In this document: piece after piece, positions 53,336 to 63,621 of the stretch
Position numbering within the stretch: position 1 is the stretch's first letter
Layout of the letters: each line of letters starts with the position of its first letter
Assembly: GCA_017744365.1 (NCBI GenBank)
Contig: JAGIBL010000001.1
Coordinates: 1 to 64,000, forward strand
Direction: 5' to 3'
From: Nocardioidaceae bacterium
GTDB taxonomy: Bacteria; Actinomycetota; Actinomycetes; Propionibacteriales; Nocardioidaceae
Length of the DNA: 64,000 nucleotides
Program-made: the position numbers and the translations under genes
The notes under the pieces: model-generated
What the model was told of the DNA's origin: nothing
What the model saw: only the letters and a program-made list of their open reading frames with translations
Databases searched by the model: none

Positions 53336-54224
53336 CGCCCCAGAGGGCGGCCACGTGCCGGCTGTCGGTGCCGCAGCACCCGCCCAGGACCGTGATGGAC
53401 CCGACCCGCTCCCGCAGCGTCCCGGTGGTCGAGGTGAGCAGGCCGAGGTCCCCGGCGTCGAGCTCCTCCATCTCGTCCAGCTCGGCGTGGGAGAGCGTGG
53501 ACGCGTTGGGCCGGAAGAAGACCAGCCGCTGCTGCCAGGCACCGCCGTCGAGGGCGGGGGCCAGGTGCGTCGGGTGCGCGCAGTTCACGCCGTACCAGTC
53601 CGCCGGCGCCTGCTCCTCGACGACGCCGATCGCCTCGGCCAGCGTGCTGCCGTCGGGCAGGCGGCCGTCGGTCTCGACGGTGAAGGAGATCGCCACCGGG
53701 AGCCCGGCCGCCCGCGCGGCGCGGACCACGCCGATCGCCTCGGCCGGCTCGGTCATCGTCGTCGCGTGGACCAGGTCGACGCCCTCGGACGCGAACGACC
53801 CGACCTGGCTCGCGTGGTACGAGGCCGCCTCGTCGGGGTCGGCGCCCGCGGCCAGGTAGCCGTCCCCGCGGGGGCCGACCACGCCGCTGACCCGGGTCTC
53901 GTCCAGGCCGGACTCGGCCGCGACCTGCCGTACCAGCGCGACCGCCGCCCGGTTGACCCGGTCGAGTGCCGGCTCGTCGTACCCGAGCTTGCGAGCCCAG
54001 TCCGGGTTCGCCCGCCAGGTCGGCGTCTCCAGCAGCAGACCGGCGCCGGCGAGACCGGCGACGGCGGCGTACTCGCGGTAGTAGTCGGCCAGCGTCTGCG
54101 GGGCGTGGTCGACGAGGGGGAAGGACGCGAACTCGGGAAGGTCCAGGCCGTGGTTGAAGATCAGGTCGGTCTCGAGGCCACCATCGGTGACCCAGGACCC
54201 TGCGAGCGGGTCGGGCGACGCCAT
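53304..54224 (-). CDS. mmuM: Homocysteine S-methyltransferase
   Basis: A 306-residue zinc-dependent methyltransferase. The zinc ligands appear as GVNCAHP and GGCCGTDSRHV; the N-terminal TDGGLETDLIF and LLLETPTW match MmuM. It makes methionine from homocysteine using S-methylmethionine or S-adenosylmethionine. TACCAT (minus strand, 54231-54236) six bases before the ATG fixes the start; an upstream ATG would lie inside the tRNA gene. Confidence 0.9.
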   Translation of the reverse strand: MASPDPLAGSWVTDGGLETDLIFNHGLDLPEFASFPLVDHAPQTLADYYREYAAVAGLAGAGLLLETPTWRANPDWARKLGYDEPALDRVNRAAVALVRQVAAESGLDETRVSGVVGPRGDGYLAAGADPDEAASYHASQVGSFASEGVDLVHATTMTEPAEAIGVVRAARAAGLPVAISFTVETDGRLPDGSTLAEAIGVVEEQAPADWYGVNCAHPTHLAPALDGGAWQQRLVFFRPNASTLSHAELDEMEELDAGDLGLLTSTTGTLRERVGSITVLGGCCGTDSRHVAALWGVSPSRDPLPG

Positions 54225-54248
54225 CTGACGATGGTAGGACCAGGTGGG

Positions 54249-54321
54249 CGCCTCCGGCAGGATTCGAACCTGCGACACCTGGTACCGGAAACCAGTGCTC
54301 TATCCCCTGAGCTACGGAGGC
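54249..54321 (-). tRNA. tRNA-Arg (anticodon CCG)
   Basis: Read on the minus strand, a 73-nt cloverleaf: acceptor GCCTCCG/CGGAGGC with discriminator G, D stem GCTC/GAGC, anticodon stem CTGGT/ACCAG with loop TTCCGGT, and T arm GCAGG-TTCGAAT-CCTGC. The anticodon CCG reads the Arg codon CGG. CCA is not encoded. The gene lies 88 bp from argS on the opposite strand, an arrangement also known in mycobacteria. A TAAGGT at 54353-54358 (minus strand) may be its -10 element. Confidence 0.97.
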
Positions 54322-54409
54322 CTGGCGCCACCCGGGGGCGGCGCGATCCCGAACCTTACCGGTCGAAACTGGTGAGAAGGAAACCGGGAGCCGCCGATAC
54401 GCTTGCCCG

Positions 54410-56104
54410 GTGAATCCCGAGCAGCTCTCCGCCACCGTTGTCGACGCTCTCACCGCCCTGGTCGGTGAGGGTGTGCTCGACCTGCCGGACGGTGTTCCGG
54501 CGGAGGTGACGATCGAGCGCCCGCGCCAGAAGGGGCACGGCGACTACGCGACCAACGTGGCGCTGCAGCTGGCCAAGAGGGCAGGGACGAATCCCCGCGC
54601 ACTAGGCGAGCTCCTGGCCGCCAAGCTGGAGCAGGCCAACGGCATCAGCGCGGTCGAGGTGGCCGGCCCCGGCTTCCTCAACATCACCGTCGAGGCGGGC
54701 GCGCAGGGCCAGGTGGCCGCGGACGTCGTCGCCGCCGGTGCGTCGTACGGGCACGCGGACCTGCTGGCCGGGCAGAAGATCAACGTCGAGTTCATCTCCG
54801 CCAACCCGACCGGTCCCCTGCACCTGGGGCACACCCGCTGGGCGGTGCTCGGCGACGCGATCGGCCGGGTGCTCAGCGCGGCCGGCGCGGAGGTGACCCG
54901 GGAGTTCTACATCAACGACCGCGGCGTGCAGATGAACCACTTCGCGGACTCGATCGTCGCCGCCGCGCTCGGCGAGCCGGCCCCGGAGGACGGCTACCAG
55001 GGCGAGTACATCGCCGACCTGGCCAAGGCGGTCGAAGCGGCCAGCCCGGGCATCTTCGAGCTGCCCGCCGAGGAGCGGCGGATCGCGGTGCGGGAGAAGG
55101 GCTACGAGATCCAGCTGCGCGAGCAGCAGGAGCAGCTGGAGAACTTCCACACCCACTTCGACGTCTGGTTCTCCGAGCGCTCGCTGCACGAGGCCGGCCC
55201 CGGAAAGACATCGGTCCCCGAGACTCTCCAGCGGCTCAAGGACCTCGGGCACGTCTACGAGCAGGACGGCGCGCTCTGGATGCGCACCACCGACTTCGGC
55301 GACGACAAGGACCGGGTGCTCATCAAGTCCGACGGCGAGCTGACCTACTTCGCCTCGGACACCGCCTACTACCTCGACAAGCGCTCCCGCGGCTTCGACC
55401 ACTGCATCTACCTGCTCGGCGCCGACCACCACGGGTACGTCGGGCGGCTGCGCGCGATGGCCGCCTGCGTCGGCGACGACCCGGACAAGACGCTGGACGT
55501 GCTGATCGGGCAGCTGGTCAAGATCCTGCGCGACGGCGAGGAGCTCAAGCTCTCCAAGCGGGCCGGCACCATCGTGACCCTCGACGAGCTGGTCGAGGAG
55601 ATCGGCGTGGACGCGCTGCGGTACTCGCTGGCCCGCTACCCGGCGGACTCGCCGCTGGTGCTCGACGTCGCGGAGATCACCAAGGCGTCCAACGACAACC
55701 CGGTCTACTACGTCCAGTACGGGCACGCCCGGACCTGCCGGATGATGGAGAACGCCGCCGACCTGGGCATGAAGCTGCCCGAGACCCTCCTGAACGGCAC
55801 CTGGGACCCCTCCTTGCTCAGCCACGAGCGCGAGGGCGAGCTGCTGCGCGCGCTGGCCGAGTACCCGCGGGTGGTCGCCAGCGCCGCCGAGCTCCGCGAG
55901 CCGCACCGGATCGCGCGCTACCTGGAGGACACCACCGCGGTGTTCAACAAGTGGTACGACACCAAGGAGTGCCGGATGCTGCCGCAGGGCGACGAGCCGG
56001 TGGCCCCGATCAACGAGGCCCGGCTGATGCTCACCGTCGCGGCCCGGACCGTGCTCGCCAACGGCCTCGACCTGCTCGGCGTGACCGCGCCCGAGCGGAT
56101 GTGA
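54410..56104 (+). CDS. argS: Arginyl-tRNA synthetase
   Basis: A 564-residue class I synthetase that charges tRNA-Arg. The HIGH-type motif is HLGH in NPTGPLHLGHTRWAVLGDAIGR and the KMSK-like loop is KLSKRAGTIV. An N-terminal additional domain and a C-terminal DALR anticodon-binding domain ending APERM complete it. The GTG start has TACGCT at 54398-54403 six bases upstream and no Shine-Dalgarno sequence. It begins the argS-lysA-hom-thrC-thrB gene run. Confidence 0.96.
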   Translation: MNPEQLSATVVDALTALVGEGVLDLPDGVPAEVTIERPRQKGHGDYATNVALQLAKRAGTNPRALGELLAAKLEQANGISAVEVAGPGFLNITVEAGAQGQVAADVVAAGASYGHADLLAGQKINVEFISANPTGPLHLGHTRWAVLGDAIGRVLSAAGAEVTREFYINDRGVQMNHFADSIVAAALGEPAPEDGYQGEYIADLAKAVEAASPGIFELPAEERRIAVREKGYEIQLREQQEQLENFHTHFDVWFSERSLHEAGPGKTSVPETLQRLKDLGHVYEQDGALWMRTTDFGDDKDRVLIKSDGELTYFASDTAYYLDKRSRGFDHCIYLLGADHHGYVGRLRAMAACVGDDPDKTLDVLIGQLVKILRDGEELKLSKRAGTIVTLDELVEEIGVDALRYSLARYPADSPLVLDVAEITKASNDNPVYYVQYGHARTCRMMENAADLGMKLPETLLNGTWDPSLLSHEREGELLRALAEYPRVVASAAELREPHRIARYLEDTTAVFNKWYDTKECRMLPQGDEPVAPINEARLMLTVAARTVLANGLDLLGVTAPERM

Positions 56105-56111
56105 GCACGTC

Positions 56112-57527
56112 GTGAGAGCCCACGAGGCCGGCTGGGCGCACGCGGCCGTCTCCGTCCGCGGACCGGCCTGGCTGCGCGAGCCCGCCGACGCCAACGCGCT
56201 GGTGCCGCAGCTCTGGTCGGGCACCGCACGCAAGGTCGACGGCGTCCTCGAGGTCGGGGGAGTCAAGCTCACCGACCTGGTCGCCGAGCACGGCTCGCCG
56301 GCGTACGTGCTCGACGAGGCCGACTTCCGGGCCCGTGCCCGTGCCTTCCGGGACGCCTTCGACAGCTACGACGTCTACTACGCCGGCAAGGCCTTCCTCT
56401 GCACGACGGTCGCGCGCTGGGTCGTCGAGGAGGGCCTGTTCCTCGACGTCTGCTCCGGCGGCGAGCTCGCGGTCGCCGAGCGGGCGGGCGTGCCGGCCGA
56501 GCGGATCGGCTTCCACGGCAACAACAAGTCGTACGGCGAGCTGGAGCGCGCGGTGGAGCTCGGGGTCGGGCGGATCATCGTGGACTCCTTCCACGAGATC
56601 GAGCGGCTGGCCTCGGTCACGCGCGAGCTGGGTCGCACCGCGCGCGTCCTGATCCGGGTGACCGCCGGCGTCGAGGCGCACACCCATGAGTACATCGCCA
56701 CCGCGCACGAGGACCAGAAGTTCGGCTTCTCGATCAGCAGCGGCGACGCCCTCGATGCCGCCGGGCAGATCGCCGCCACCGACGGCCTGAAGCTGCTCGG
56801 CCTGCACAGCCACATCGGCTCGCAGATCTTCGACTCCGCCGGCTTCGAGGTCGCCGCCCGCCGGGTGCTCGCCCTGCACGCCCAGATCGCCGACGAGGTC
56901 GGGGTGACCCTGCCCGAGCTGGACCTGGGCGGCGGCTTCGGCATCGCCTACACCACCCAGGACGACCCCTCGGACCCCGCGCAGCTGGCGACCGAGCTGA
57001 CCAAGATCGTCACCGAGGAGTGCAAGGCCCGCGACCTCGAGGTGCCCCGCCTCTCCATCGAGCCCGGGCGAGCGATCGTCGGTCCGGCCATGTGCACGGT
57101 CTACGAGGTCGGCACGGTCAAGGCCGTCGAGCTCGACGGTGGGGCCGTGCGCACCTACGTCAGCGTCGACGGCGGGATGAGCGACAACATCCGCACGGCG
57201 CTCTACGACGCGGACTACTCCGCGACCCTGGCGTCACGCCCCTCCGACGCCCCGGCGCTGCTGACCCGGATCGTCGGCAAGCACTGCGAAGCCGGCGACA
57301 TCGTGGTCAAGGACGAGTTCCTGCCCGGCGACGTCGCGCCGGGCGACCTGGTCGCGGTTCCCGGCACCGGCGCCTACTGCCGCTCGATGGCGAGCAACTA
57401 CAACCACGTCCCGCGCCCGCCGGTGGTCGCGGTCGCCGACGGCACCTCCCGCGTCGTCGTCCGGCGCGAGGAGGTCGACGACCTGCTGAGACTGGACGTG
57501 GATCCCGACGGACGAGTGCGAGACTGA
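56112..57527 (+). CDS. lysA: Diaminopimelate decarboxylase
   Basis: A 471-residue PLP-dependent fold III decarboxylase that makes L-lysine from meso-diaminopimelate. The PLP Lys is Lys93 in YYAGKAFLC; the HGNNK, HSHIGSQIFD, GGGFGI and EPGRAIVG motifs and the second-subunit Cys in KHCEAGDIV are all present. The GTG start is seven bases after the argS stop. The first 30 or so residues precede the usual barrel entry. Confidence 0.96.
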   Translation: MRAHEAGWAHAAVSVRGPAWLREPADANALVPQLWSGTARKVDGVLEVGGVKLTDLVAEHGSPAYVLDEADFRARARAFRDAFDSYDVYYAGKAFLCTTVARWVVEEGLFLDVCSGGELAVAERAGVPAERIGFHGNNKSYGELERAVELGVGRIIVDSFHEIERLASVTRELGRTARVLIRVTAGVEAHTHEYIATAHEDQKFGFSISSGDALDAAGQIAATDGLKLLGLHSHIGSQIFDSAGFEVAARRVLALHAQIADEVGVTLPELDLGGGFGIAYTTQDDPSDPAQLATELTKIVTEECKARDLEVPRLSIEPGRAIVGPAMCTVYEVGTVKAVELDGGAVRTYVSVDGGMSDNIRTALYDADYSATLASRPSDAPALLTRIVGKHCEAGDIVVKDEFLPGDVAPGDLVAVPGTGAYCRSMASNYNHVPRPPVVAVADGTSRVVVRREEVDDLLRLDVDPDGRVRD

Positions 57528-57534
57528 GGCCGCC

Positions 57535-58851
57535 ATGAAGGAGTCAGACAAGCAGCAGCCCATCCGCGTCGCCATGCTCGGCTGCGGGGTCGTCGGCAGC
57601 CAGGTGGCCCGGCTGATCCACGAGCAGGCCGGCGACCTGGCCGCGCGCATCGGAGCCCCCGTCGAGCTGGTCGGCGTCGCCGTACGGCGTCTCGGCCTGG
57701 CCCGGGACGCGGACCTACCGGCCGACCTGTTCACCACGGATGCCGAGGCGCTGGTCGCCCGCGAGGACGTGGACGTGGTCGTCGAGGTGATCGGCGGCAT
57801 CGAGCCGGCCCGCGGCCTGATCCTCTCCGCGCTGGAGCACGGCGCCAGCGTGGTCACCGCGAACAAGGCGCTGCTCGCCGAGGACGGCGCGACCCTCTTC
57901 GCCGGCGCCGAGCAGGCGGGCCGCGACCTCTACTACGAGGCCGCCGTCGCCGGCGCGATCCCGATCCTGCGGCCGCTGCGCGAGTCGCTCGCGGGCGACA
58001 AGGTCACCCGGGTGCTCGGCATCGTCAACGGCACCACGAACTTCATCCTCGACAAGATGGACACCTCCGGCGCCGGGTTCACCGAGGCGCTCGAGGAGGC
58101 CCAGGCGCTGGGCTACGCCGAGGCGGACCCGACCGCGGACGTGGAGGGCTTCGACGCCGCCGCCAAGGCCGCGATCCTGGCCAGCCTCGCGTTCCACACC
58201 CGGGTCACCGCCGCGGACGTCTACCGCGAGGGCATCGCCGAGGTGACCGCGAGCGACGTGGCCTCGGCCCGGGAGATGGGCAGCGTGGTCAAGCTGCTCG
58301 CCATCTGCGCGCTCGCCGAGGGCCCCGACGGCCCGGCGGTCAGCGCCCGGGTGCATCCCGCGATGATCCCGAGGTCGCACCCGCTGGCCAGCGTCCGGGA
58401 GGCCTACAACGCGGTCTTCGTGGAGAGCGAGGCCGCCGGCCAGCTCATGTTCTACGGGCCCGGCGCGGGCGGTGCCCCGACGGCGAGCGCCGTGCTCGGC
58501 GACCTGGTCACGGTGGCCCGCAACCGCCTCGGCGAGGTCCGCGGCGCGGGCGAGTCGTCGTACGCGGACCTGCCGGTGCTCTCGATGGGCAGCACCGAGA
58601 CCCGCTACCACGTCTCCATCGACGTCGACGACAAGGCGGGCGTGCTCGCCGCGGTCGCGCAGGCCTTCGCCGAGCACGACGTCTCCATCCAGACCGTCCG
58701 CCAGGAGGGCCGCGGCGACGACGCCCAGCTGGTCGTGGTCACCCACACCGCCAGCGACGCGGACCTGTCCGCCTGCGTCGAGTCGATCCGCCGGATGGCC
58801 TTCGTGCGCGAGGTCTCCAGCGTCATGCGTGTGGAAGGGGCGGGCGAGTGA
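57535..58851 (+). CDS. hom: Homoserine dehydrogenase
   Basis: A 438-residue enzyme that reduces aspartate semialdehyde to homoserine. It has an N-terminal Rossmann domain ([15 protein letters not shown]), the catalytic domain ([59 protein letters not shown]) and a C-terminal ACT domain (about 355-438) that in relatives mediates threonine feedback. It follows lysA by seven bases. thrC overlaps its stop. Confidence 0.96.
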   Translation: MKESDKQQPIRVAMLGCGVVGSQVARLIHEQAGDLAARIGAPVELVGVAVRRLGLARDADLPADLFTTDAEALVAREDVDVVVEVIGGIEPARGLILSALEHGASVVTANKALLAEDGATLFAGAEQAGRDLYYEAAVAGAIPILRPLRESLAGDKVTRVLGIVNGTTNFILDKMDTSGAGFTEALEEAQALGYAEADPTADVEGFDAAAKAAILASLAFHTRVTAADVYREGIAEVTASDVASAREMGSVVKLLAICALAEGPDGPAVSARVHPAMIPRSHPLASVREAYNAVFVESEAAGQLMFYGPGAGGAPTASAVLGDLVTVARNRLGEVRGAGESSYADLPVLSMGSTETRYHVSIDVDDKAGVLAAVAQAFAEHDVSIQTVRQEGRGDDAQLVVVTHTASDADLSACVESIRRMAFVREVSSVMRVEGAGE

Positions 58852-59912
58852 CGCACCAGTGGCTCGGCGTCATCGAGGAGTACCGGGACCGGCTGCCGCT
58901 GCCGGAGGGCACCCCGACGATCACGCTGCGCGAGGGCGGCACCCCGATGGTGCGCTCCGACTGGCTCTCCGGGCTGACCGGCGCCGAGGTCTGGCTCAAG
59001 GTCGAGGGCGACAACCCGACCGGTTCCTTCAAGGACCGCGGCATGACCGTGGCGCTCTCGGTCGCGGTCGGCCAGGGTGCCAAGGCGGTCGTCTGCGCCT
59101 CGACCGGCAACACCTCGGCGTCGATGGCCGCGTACGCCGCCCGCGCGGGGATCAAGCCGCTGGTGCTGGTGCCGCAGGGCAAGATCGCCGCGGGCAAGCT
59201 GGCCCAGGCGATCCTGCACGGCGCCCAGGTGATCATGGTGCGCGGCAACTTCGACGACTGCTTGCGAATGTCGCGCGGGCTCGCCGAGGAGTACCCGGTC
59301 GCCCTGGTGAACTCGGTGAACCCGATGCGCCTGGAGGGCCAGAAGACCGCCGCCTTCGAGATCGTCGACTTCCTCGGCGAGGCCCCGGACGTGCACGTGC
59401 TGCCGACCGGGAACGCCGGCAACATCTCGGCGTACTGGAAGGGCTACCAGGAGTACGTCGAGTCCGGTGAGGCCACCCGCACCCCGGTGATGCGGGGCTG
59501 GCAGGCCGCCGGCGCCGCGCCCCTGGTCCTCGGCCGGCCGGTGCCCGACCCGGAGACGGTCGCCTCGGCGATCCGGATCGGCAACCCGGCCTCCTGGGAC
59601 CTGGCGGTCGCCGCCGCGAGCGAGTCCGGTGGGCTGTTCCGCAAGGTCACCGACGAGGCGATCCTGGCCGCGCAGCGCGAGCTGGCCGCCCGCGACGGCG
59701 TCTTCGTGGAGCCGGCCTCCGCGGCCGGGGTGGCCGGGCTGCTCACCGAGCACGCCGAGGGCGCCGACCTGCACGGCAAGACCGCCGTGGTCACCGTGAC
59801 CGGGCACGGCCTCAAGGACATCGACACCGCGCTGTCCACCTTCACCGACCTGGTCGACACCGTCGTGGACGCCGACGTGGTCGCCGCGGCGCGCGCGGCC
59901 GGGCTGGAATGA
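58848..59912 (+). CDS. thrC: Threonine synthase
   Basis: A 354-residue PLP enzyme that turns phosphohomoserine into threonine. Lys62 in GSFKDRGMT binds PLP, and [13 protein letters not shown] forms the phosphate-binding loop. The size fits the short actinobacterial/archaeal class. The GTG overlaps the hom stop (GTGA) and the thrB ATG overlaps its own stop, so hom-thrC-thrB is a tightly coupled operon. Confidence 0.96.
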   Translation: MTHQWLGVIEEYRDRLPLPEGTPTITLREGGTPMVRSDWLSGLTGAEVWLKVEGDNPTGSFKDRGMTVALSVAVGQGAKAVVCASTGNTSASMAAYAARAGIKPLVLVPQGKIAAGKLAQAILHGAQVIMVRGNFDDCLRMSRGLAEEYPVALVNSVNPMRLEGQKTAAFEIVDFLGEAPDVHVLPTGNAGNISAYWKGYQEYVESGEATRTPVMRGWQAAGAAPLVLGRPVPDPETVASAIRIGNPASWDLAVAAASESGGLFRKVTDEAILAAQRELAARDGVFVEPASAAGVAGLLTEHAEGADLHGKTAVVTVTGHGLKDIDTALSTFTDLVDTVVDADVVAAARAAGLE

Positions 59913-60805
59913 CCTTCGAGAAGGGACCGGTCACCGTCGCGGTGCCGGCCACCAGCGCCAACCTGGGTCCGGGCTACGACTGCCTCGGGCTCGCCCTCGA
60001 CCTGTACGACGACCTGACCGGCGAGGTGATCGACGGCAGCCTCGAGATCGAGATCGAGGGCGAGGGCGCCGACACGCTGCCCCGCGACGAGACCCACCTG
60101 GTGGTGCGGTCGATGCGCCGTGCGTTCGACGCCGCCGGCGTCGCTCCGAGCGGGCTGCGACTGCGCTTCGTCAACCGGATCCCGCAGGCCCGGGGGATGG
60201 GCTCGTCCTCGGCCGCCATCGTCGGCGGCCTGGCCCTCGCCCGGGCGCTGCTGACCGATCCGGCCGTGCTGACGGACGCCGATCTGCTCCGCCTCGCGAA
60301 CGAGATCGAGGGGCACCCCGACAACGTCGCCCCGGCGCTCTTCGGCGGGTTCGTCGTCTGCGGGCAGAACGACGAGGATGTCTGGGCCGACCAGGCGCCG
60401 ATCCACCCGGACGTCCGGGCGGTCGTCTTCGTGCCCCCGGACGGCGTCAGCACCGAGGCGGCCCGGGGCCTGCTGCCCGCCGAGGTCCCGCACGCGGTCG
60501 CCGCCGCGAACACCGGCCGCGCCGCCCTGCTGGTGACCGCGCTCGGACAGGCCCCCGAGCGGCTGCACCGGGCCACCGAGGACTTCCTGCACCAGTCCTT
60601 CCGCGCGCCCGCGATGCCGGCGTCGTACGGGCTGGTCACCGAGCTGCGCGCGGAGGGGCACGCCGCCGTCATCTCCGGCGCCGGACCCACGGTGCTCGTG
60701 CTGACGACCGGGAATGCCGCGGCCCTGCTCGGGCGTTGTCCCTCCGGATGGGCTGCCGCCGTCCGTCGTGTGGACGGCTCGGGTGTGCGGGTTGTCACTC
60801 GCTGA
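59909..60805 (+). CDS. thrB: Homoserine kinase
   Basis: A 298-residue GHMP-family kinase that phosphorylates homoserine. [23 protein letters not shown] and the ATP-binding [20 protein letters not shown] are diagnostic, as is the C-terminal [12 protein letters not shown]. It ends the threonine operon; a 196-bp region with a candidate promoter and hairpin precedes rho. Confidence 0.95.
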   Translation: MTFEKGPVTVAVPATSANLGPGYDCLGLALDLYDDLTGEVIDGSLEIEIEGEGADTLPRDETHLVVRSMRRAFDAAGVAPSGLRLRFVNRIPQARGMGSSSAAIVGGLALARALLTDPAVLTDADLLRLANEIEGHPDNVAPALFGGFVVCGQNDEDVWADQAPIHPDVRAVVFVPPDGVSTEAARGLLPAEVPHAVAAANTGRAALLVTALGQAPERLHRATEDFLHQSFRAPAMPASYGLVTELRAEGHAAVISGAGPTVLVLTTGNAAALLGRCPSGWAAAVRRVDGSGVRVVTR

Positions 60806-60815
60806 ACGATCGGAG

Positions 60816-60824
60816 TGCTACTCT
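60816..60824 (+). promoter_or_regulatory. Candidate extended -10 of the rho promoter
   Basis: TGCTACTCT combines an extended -10 (TGC) with a TANNNT hexamer. No good -35 is found at 17-18 bases; a TTGTCA is 21 bases upstream. Transcription from here would give a leader of about 170 nt. Confidence 0.4.
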
Positions 60825-60905
60825 GGGCTCAGCGTCCAGCCGGATCGCACGGCTCACTCGTTGACCAGCGCGACACCCAGACGCCCTTCTCCCGATTGAT
60901 TTCCT

Positions 60906-60933
60906 CCGGTTCGCTGCTCCTGCACCGAACCGG
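60906..60933 (+). promoter_or_regulatory. Hairpin in the rho leader
   Basis: CCGGTTCG (60906-60913) pairs perfectly with CGAACCGG (60926-60933) around a 12-base loop, about 70 nt before the rho ATG. Rho genes are often autoregulated in their leaders, so the structure may contribute, but that is inference. Confidence 0.5.
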
Positions 60934-61001
60934 GGCCTGATCGGGTAACCGCAGAACGCCGACGCATCGACGTACGGCTCACCAATGGGGAAGGACCCCG
61001 C

Positions 61002-62777
61002 ATGACCGAATCCACCGAGACCACCGCAGCACCCGAGGCAGCCGGCAACGGCGCCGCGAAGCGTGGTGGCGGGCTGAGCAGCATGCTGCTGCCGGAGCTC
61101 AAGCAGGTGGCCGGCGGCCTGGGCATCAAGGCCACCGGTATGAAGAAGGCAGACCTCGTCGCTGCCATCCGTGCCGCCCAGAGCGGCGGCAACCAGAACC
61201 GGGGCGGCTCCCAGGCCGACGCCCCGAAGCAGGAGGCCCGCGCCAGCGAGGCCCCGAGGAATGAGGCTCCGCAGCAGGAGGCGCCGCGCACCGAGGCCCC
61301 CCAGCAGGAGGCCCCCAAGAACGAGAACCGCGAGAACGAGAACCGGGACCGCGGCGAGCACAAGAACCGCCAGGACCGGCAGGACCGCCAGGACCGCCAG
61401 GACCGCCAGGACCGCCAGGACCAGGGCGGCGGCAACCGTCAGCAGAACCAGGACCGGCAGAACCGGCAGGACCAGGGCAACCGCAACCAGAACCAGGGCG
61501 GCGGCGACGAGGGTGGCCGCCGCAACCGGCGCCGCCGGGGTCGTGACCGCGACCGCCAGGGCGGCGGCGGAGGCGGGGGCGGCCAGCAGGGTGGCCGCGG
61601 CAACCGCAACGAGCCGGACCTGAACATCCTCGAGGACGACGTCCTCACCCCGTGCGCGGGCATCCTGGACGTCCTCGACAACTACGCGTTCGTCCGGACC
61701 AGCGGCTACCTGCCGGGCACCGACGACGTGTACGTGTCGCTGTCGATGGTCCGCAAGTACGGCTTGCGCCGCGGTGACGCGATCACCGGCCAGGTGCGCC
61801 AGCCGCGCGAGGGCGAGCGCAAGGAGAAGTTCAACCCGCTCGTCAAGCTCGACTCCGTGAACGGGGCCGACCCGGAGGAGGCCAAGGGCCGGGTCGAGTT
61901 CAGCAAGCTGACCCCGCTGTACCCGGCCGAGCGGCTCCGCCTGGAGACCACCTCGACCAACCTGACCGGCCGGGTCATCGACATCGTCGCCCCGATCGGC
62001 AAGGGCCAGCGTGGCCTCATCGTCTCGCCGGCCAAGGCGGGCAAGACGATGATCATGCAGTCGATCGCGAACTCGATCACCACCAACAACCCCGAGTGCC
62101 ACCTCATGGTCGTGCTCGTCGACGAGCGCCCGGAGGAGGTCACCGACTTCGAGCGCTCGGTCAAGGGCGAGGTCATCTCCTCGACCTTCGACCGCCCGGC
62201 CAGCGACCACACCACGGTCGCCGAGCTGGCCATCGAGCGCGCCAAGCGGCTGGTCGAGCTCGGCCACGACGTCGTGGTGCTGCTCGACGGCATCACCCGC
62301 CTGGGCCGCGCCTACAACCTGGCCGCCCCGGCCAGCGGCCGGATCCTGTCCGGTGGTGTCGACTCGGCCGCGCTGTACCCGCCGAAGCGGTTCTTCGGTG
62401 CCGCCCGGAACATCGAGGACGGCGGCTCGCTGACCATCCTCGCCACCGCGCTCATCGAGAGCGGCTCGAAGATGGACGAGGTCATCTTCGAGGAGTTCAA
62501 GGGCACCGGAAACCTGGAGATCCGGCTGCGCCGCGACTTCGCGGAGAAGCGGATCTACCCGGCCATCGACGCGGTGCAGTCGAGCACGCGTCGCGAGGAG
62601 CTGCTGATGAGCAAGGAGGAGCTCTCCATCATCTGGAAGCTCCGCCGGGTGCTCTCCGCGCTGGACGGCCAGCAGGCCCTGGAGCTGCTGCTCGAGCGGC
62701 TGAAGAAGTCGCAGAACAACATCGAGTTCCTGATGCAGGTCCAGAAGACCACTCCTGGGACAAACCAGGACGGCTGA
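61002..62777 (+). CDS. rho: Transcription termination factor Rho with large disordered insert
   Basis: A 591-residue Rho. An N-terminal helical domain (about 20-52, [28 protein letters not shown]) is followed by an insert of about 150 residues rich in Arg, Asn, Gln, Asp, Glu and Gly, including six RQD-type repeats and RGG-like runs, then the RNA-binding cold-shock domain (about 205-280) and the hexameric ATPase (PAKAGKT P-loop, [28 protein letters not shown]). Such inserts occur in actinobacterial Rho and add RNA affinity. AAGGA precedes the ATG. A hairpin (62806-62823) follows. Confidence 0.96.
   Translation: MTESTETTAAPEAAGNGAAKRGGGLSSMLLPELKQVAGGLGIKATGMKKADLVAAIRAAQSGGNQNRGGSQADAPKQEARASEAPRNEAPQQEAPRTEAPQQEAPKNENRENENRDRGEHKNRQDRQDRQDRQDRQDRQDQGGGNRQQNQDRQNRQDQGNRNQNQGGGDEGGRRNRRRRGRDRDRQGGGGGGGGQQGGRGNRNEPDLNILEDDVLTPCAGILDVLDNYAFVRTSGYLPGTDDVYVSLSMVRKYGLRRGDAITGQVRQPREGERKEKFNPLVKLDSVNGADPEEAKGRVEFSKLTPLYPAERLRLETTSTNLTGRVIDIVAPIGKGQRGLIVSPAKAGKTMIMQSIANSITTNNPECHLMVVLVDERPEEVTDFERSVKGEVISSTFDRPASDHTTVAELAIERAKRLVELGHDVVVLLDGITRLGRAYNLAAPASGRILSGGVDSAALYPPKRFFGAARNIEDGGSLTILATALIESGSKMDEVIFEEFKGTGNLEIRLRRDFAEKRIYPAIDAVQSSTRREELLMSKEELSIIWKLRRVLSALDGQQALELLLERLKKSQNNIEFLMQVQKTTPGTNQDG
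61368..61421 (+). repeat. Six tandem 9-bp repeats inside rho
   Basis: CGCCAGGAC is repeated six times without interruption, the second copy with one change. It encodes six RQD triplets. The in-frame unit means copy number can change by slippage without breaking the frame. Confidence 0.9.
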
Positions 62778-62805
62778 GCGGGGCGCTGGCTATGCTGTCC
62801 GCCAC

Positions 62806-62823
62806 GGGCGTTGGGGAACGCCC
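62806..62823 (+). terminator. Hairpin after rho
   Basis: GGGCGTT and AACGCCC pair perfectly around GGGG, 28 bp after the rho stop. It probably separates rho from the response-regulator gene, whose start is 30 bp further on. Confidence 0.65.
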
Positions 62824-62853
62824 ATCACGAACACCAGAACGAGGGGGGTCGCC

Positions 62854-63222
62854 ATGGCGCGCATCGTGATCGCCGACGACGACGCTGACATCCGCGAGCT
62901 GGTGGTGTTCAAGCTTCGTCACGCCGGCCACGAGGTGCAGCCGGTCGCCGATGGTGCCGCTGCCGTGGAGGCCTGCCTGGCCAACAAGCCGGACCTGCTG
63001 ATCCTGGACGTGATGATGCCCGGGATGAGCGGCCTGGAGGCGGCCCGCGCGATCCGGGAGAACCCGGCGATGGCCGGCGTCCCGATCATCATGCTCACCG
63101 CCCGGGCGCAGGAGTCCGACGTGGAGCAGGGCTTCGACGCCGGCGCGGACGACTACGTGGTCAAGCCGTTCAGCCCGCGCGAGCTGGCCACCCGCGTCGC
63201 CGCGGTCCTCGGCGAGGACTGA
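62854..63222 (+). CDS. Single-domain response regulator (receiver only)
   Basis: A 122-residue receiver domain with nothing attached. The acidic cluster is IADDDAD, the phosphoacceptor Asp lies in LLILDVMMPGM, Thr in IIMLTARAQ and Lys in VVKPFSP, so all functional residues are intact. It could be a phosphate shuttle or bind a partner directly. No kinase is adjacent. It interrupts the rho-rpmE order known from mycobacteria. A purine-rich GAGGGGGGT precedes the ATG. Confidence 0.88.
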   Translation: MARIVIADDDADIRELVVFKLRHAGHEVQPVADGAAAVEACLANKPDLLILDVMMPGMSGLEAARAIRENPAMAGVPIIMLTARAQESDVEQGFDAGADDYVVKPFSPRELATRVAAVLGED

Positions 63223-63321
63223 TTTCGCTCAGCGCCCCGCGGCTGGCACAATCATTCGTTGGCTCCGGTTCACGTCTGCGCCCGCAGGCGACCCGGCGGC
63301 CGTGATCGGAGAAGAGGAACC

Positions 63322-63543
63322 ATGAAGAAGGACATCCACCCGGACTACGTGGTGACCGAGGTGACCTGCACCTGCGGCAACACGTTCACCACCCGCAGCA
63401 CCTCGGCGAACGGCTCCCTGCACGCCGACGTGTGCTCGAACTGCCACCCGTTCTACACGGGCAAGCAGAAGATCCTCGACACCGGCGGCCGCGTTGCCCG
63501 CTTCGAGGCCCGTTACGCCAAGAAGGCTGCCGACAAGAAGTAG
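63322..63543 (+). CDS. rpmE: 50S ribosomal protein L31, zinc type
   Basis: A 73-residue L31 starting [16 protein letters not shown]. Four Cys (CTC, then CSNC after 20 residues) make this the zinc-holding C+ form. [24 protein letters not shown] is the conserved end. AGAGGAA precedes the ATG. A hairpin (63551-63587) lies after the stop. Confidence 0.97.
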   Translation: MKKDIHPDYVVTEVTCTCGNTFTTRSTSANGSLHADVCSNCHPFYTGKQKILDTGGRVARFEARYAKKAADKK

Positions 63544-63550
63544 CTTTCCC

Positions 63551-63587
63551 GAACGCCGGTCGCGCCCCCGTGGTGTGGCCGGCGTTC
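63551..63587 (+). terminator. Hairpin after rpmE
   Basis: GAACGCCGG (63551-63559) pairs with CCGGCGTTC (63579-63587) around a 19-base loop, then a short T-containing stretch. It probably ends or attenuates the rpmE transcript before prfA. Confidence 0.6.
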
Positions 63588-63621
63588 TGCCTTGTCCGCC
63601 CGCCCTCACCAGGAGCCCCGC

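Noticed and set aside
54225-54278. Upstream ATG for the homocysteine methyltransferase inside the tRNA gene
   Set aside because: It would place coding sequence in the tRNA-Arg acceptor and T arm. The downstream ATG has a -10-like TACCAT at leaderless spacing.
60806-61001. A riboswitch or threonine attenuator after the thr operon
   Set aside because: No leader peptide or known aptamer core is recognisable. Only a simple 8-bp hairpin is seen, and it belongs to the rho leader.
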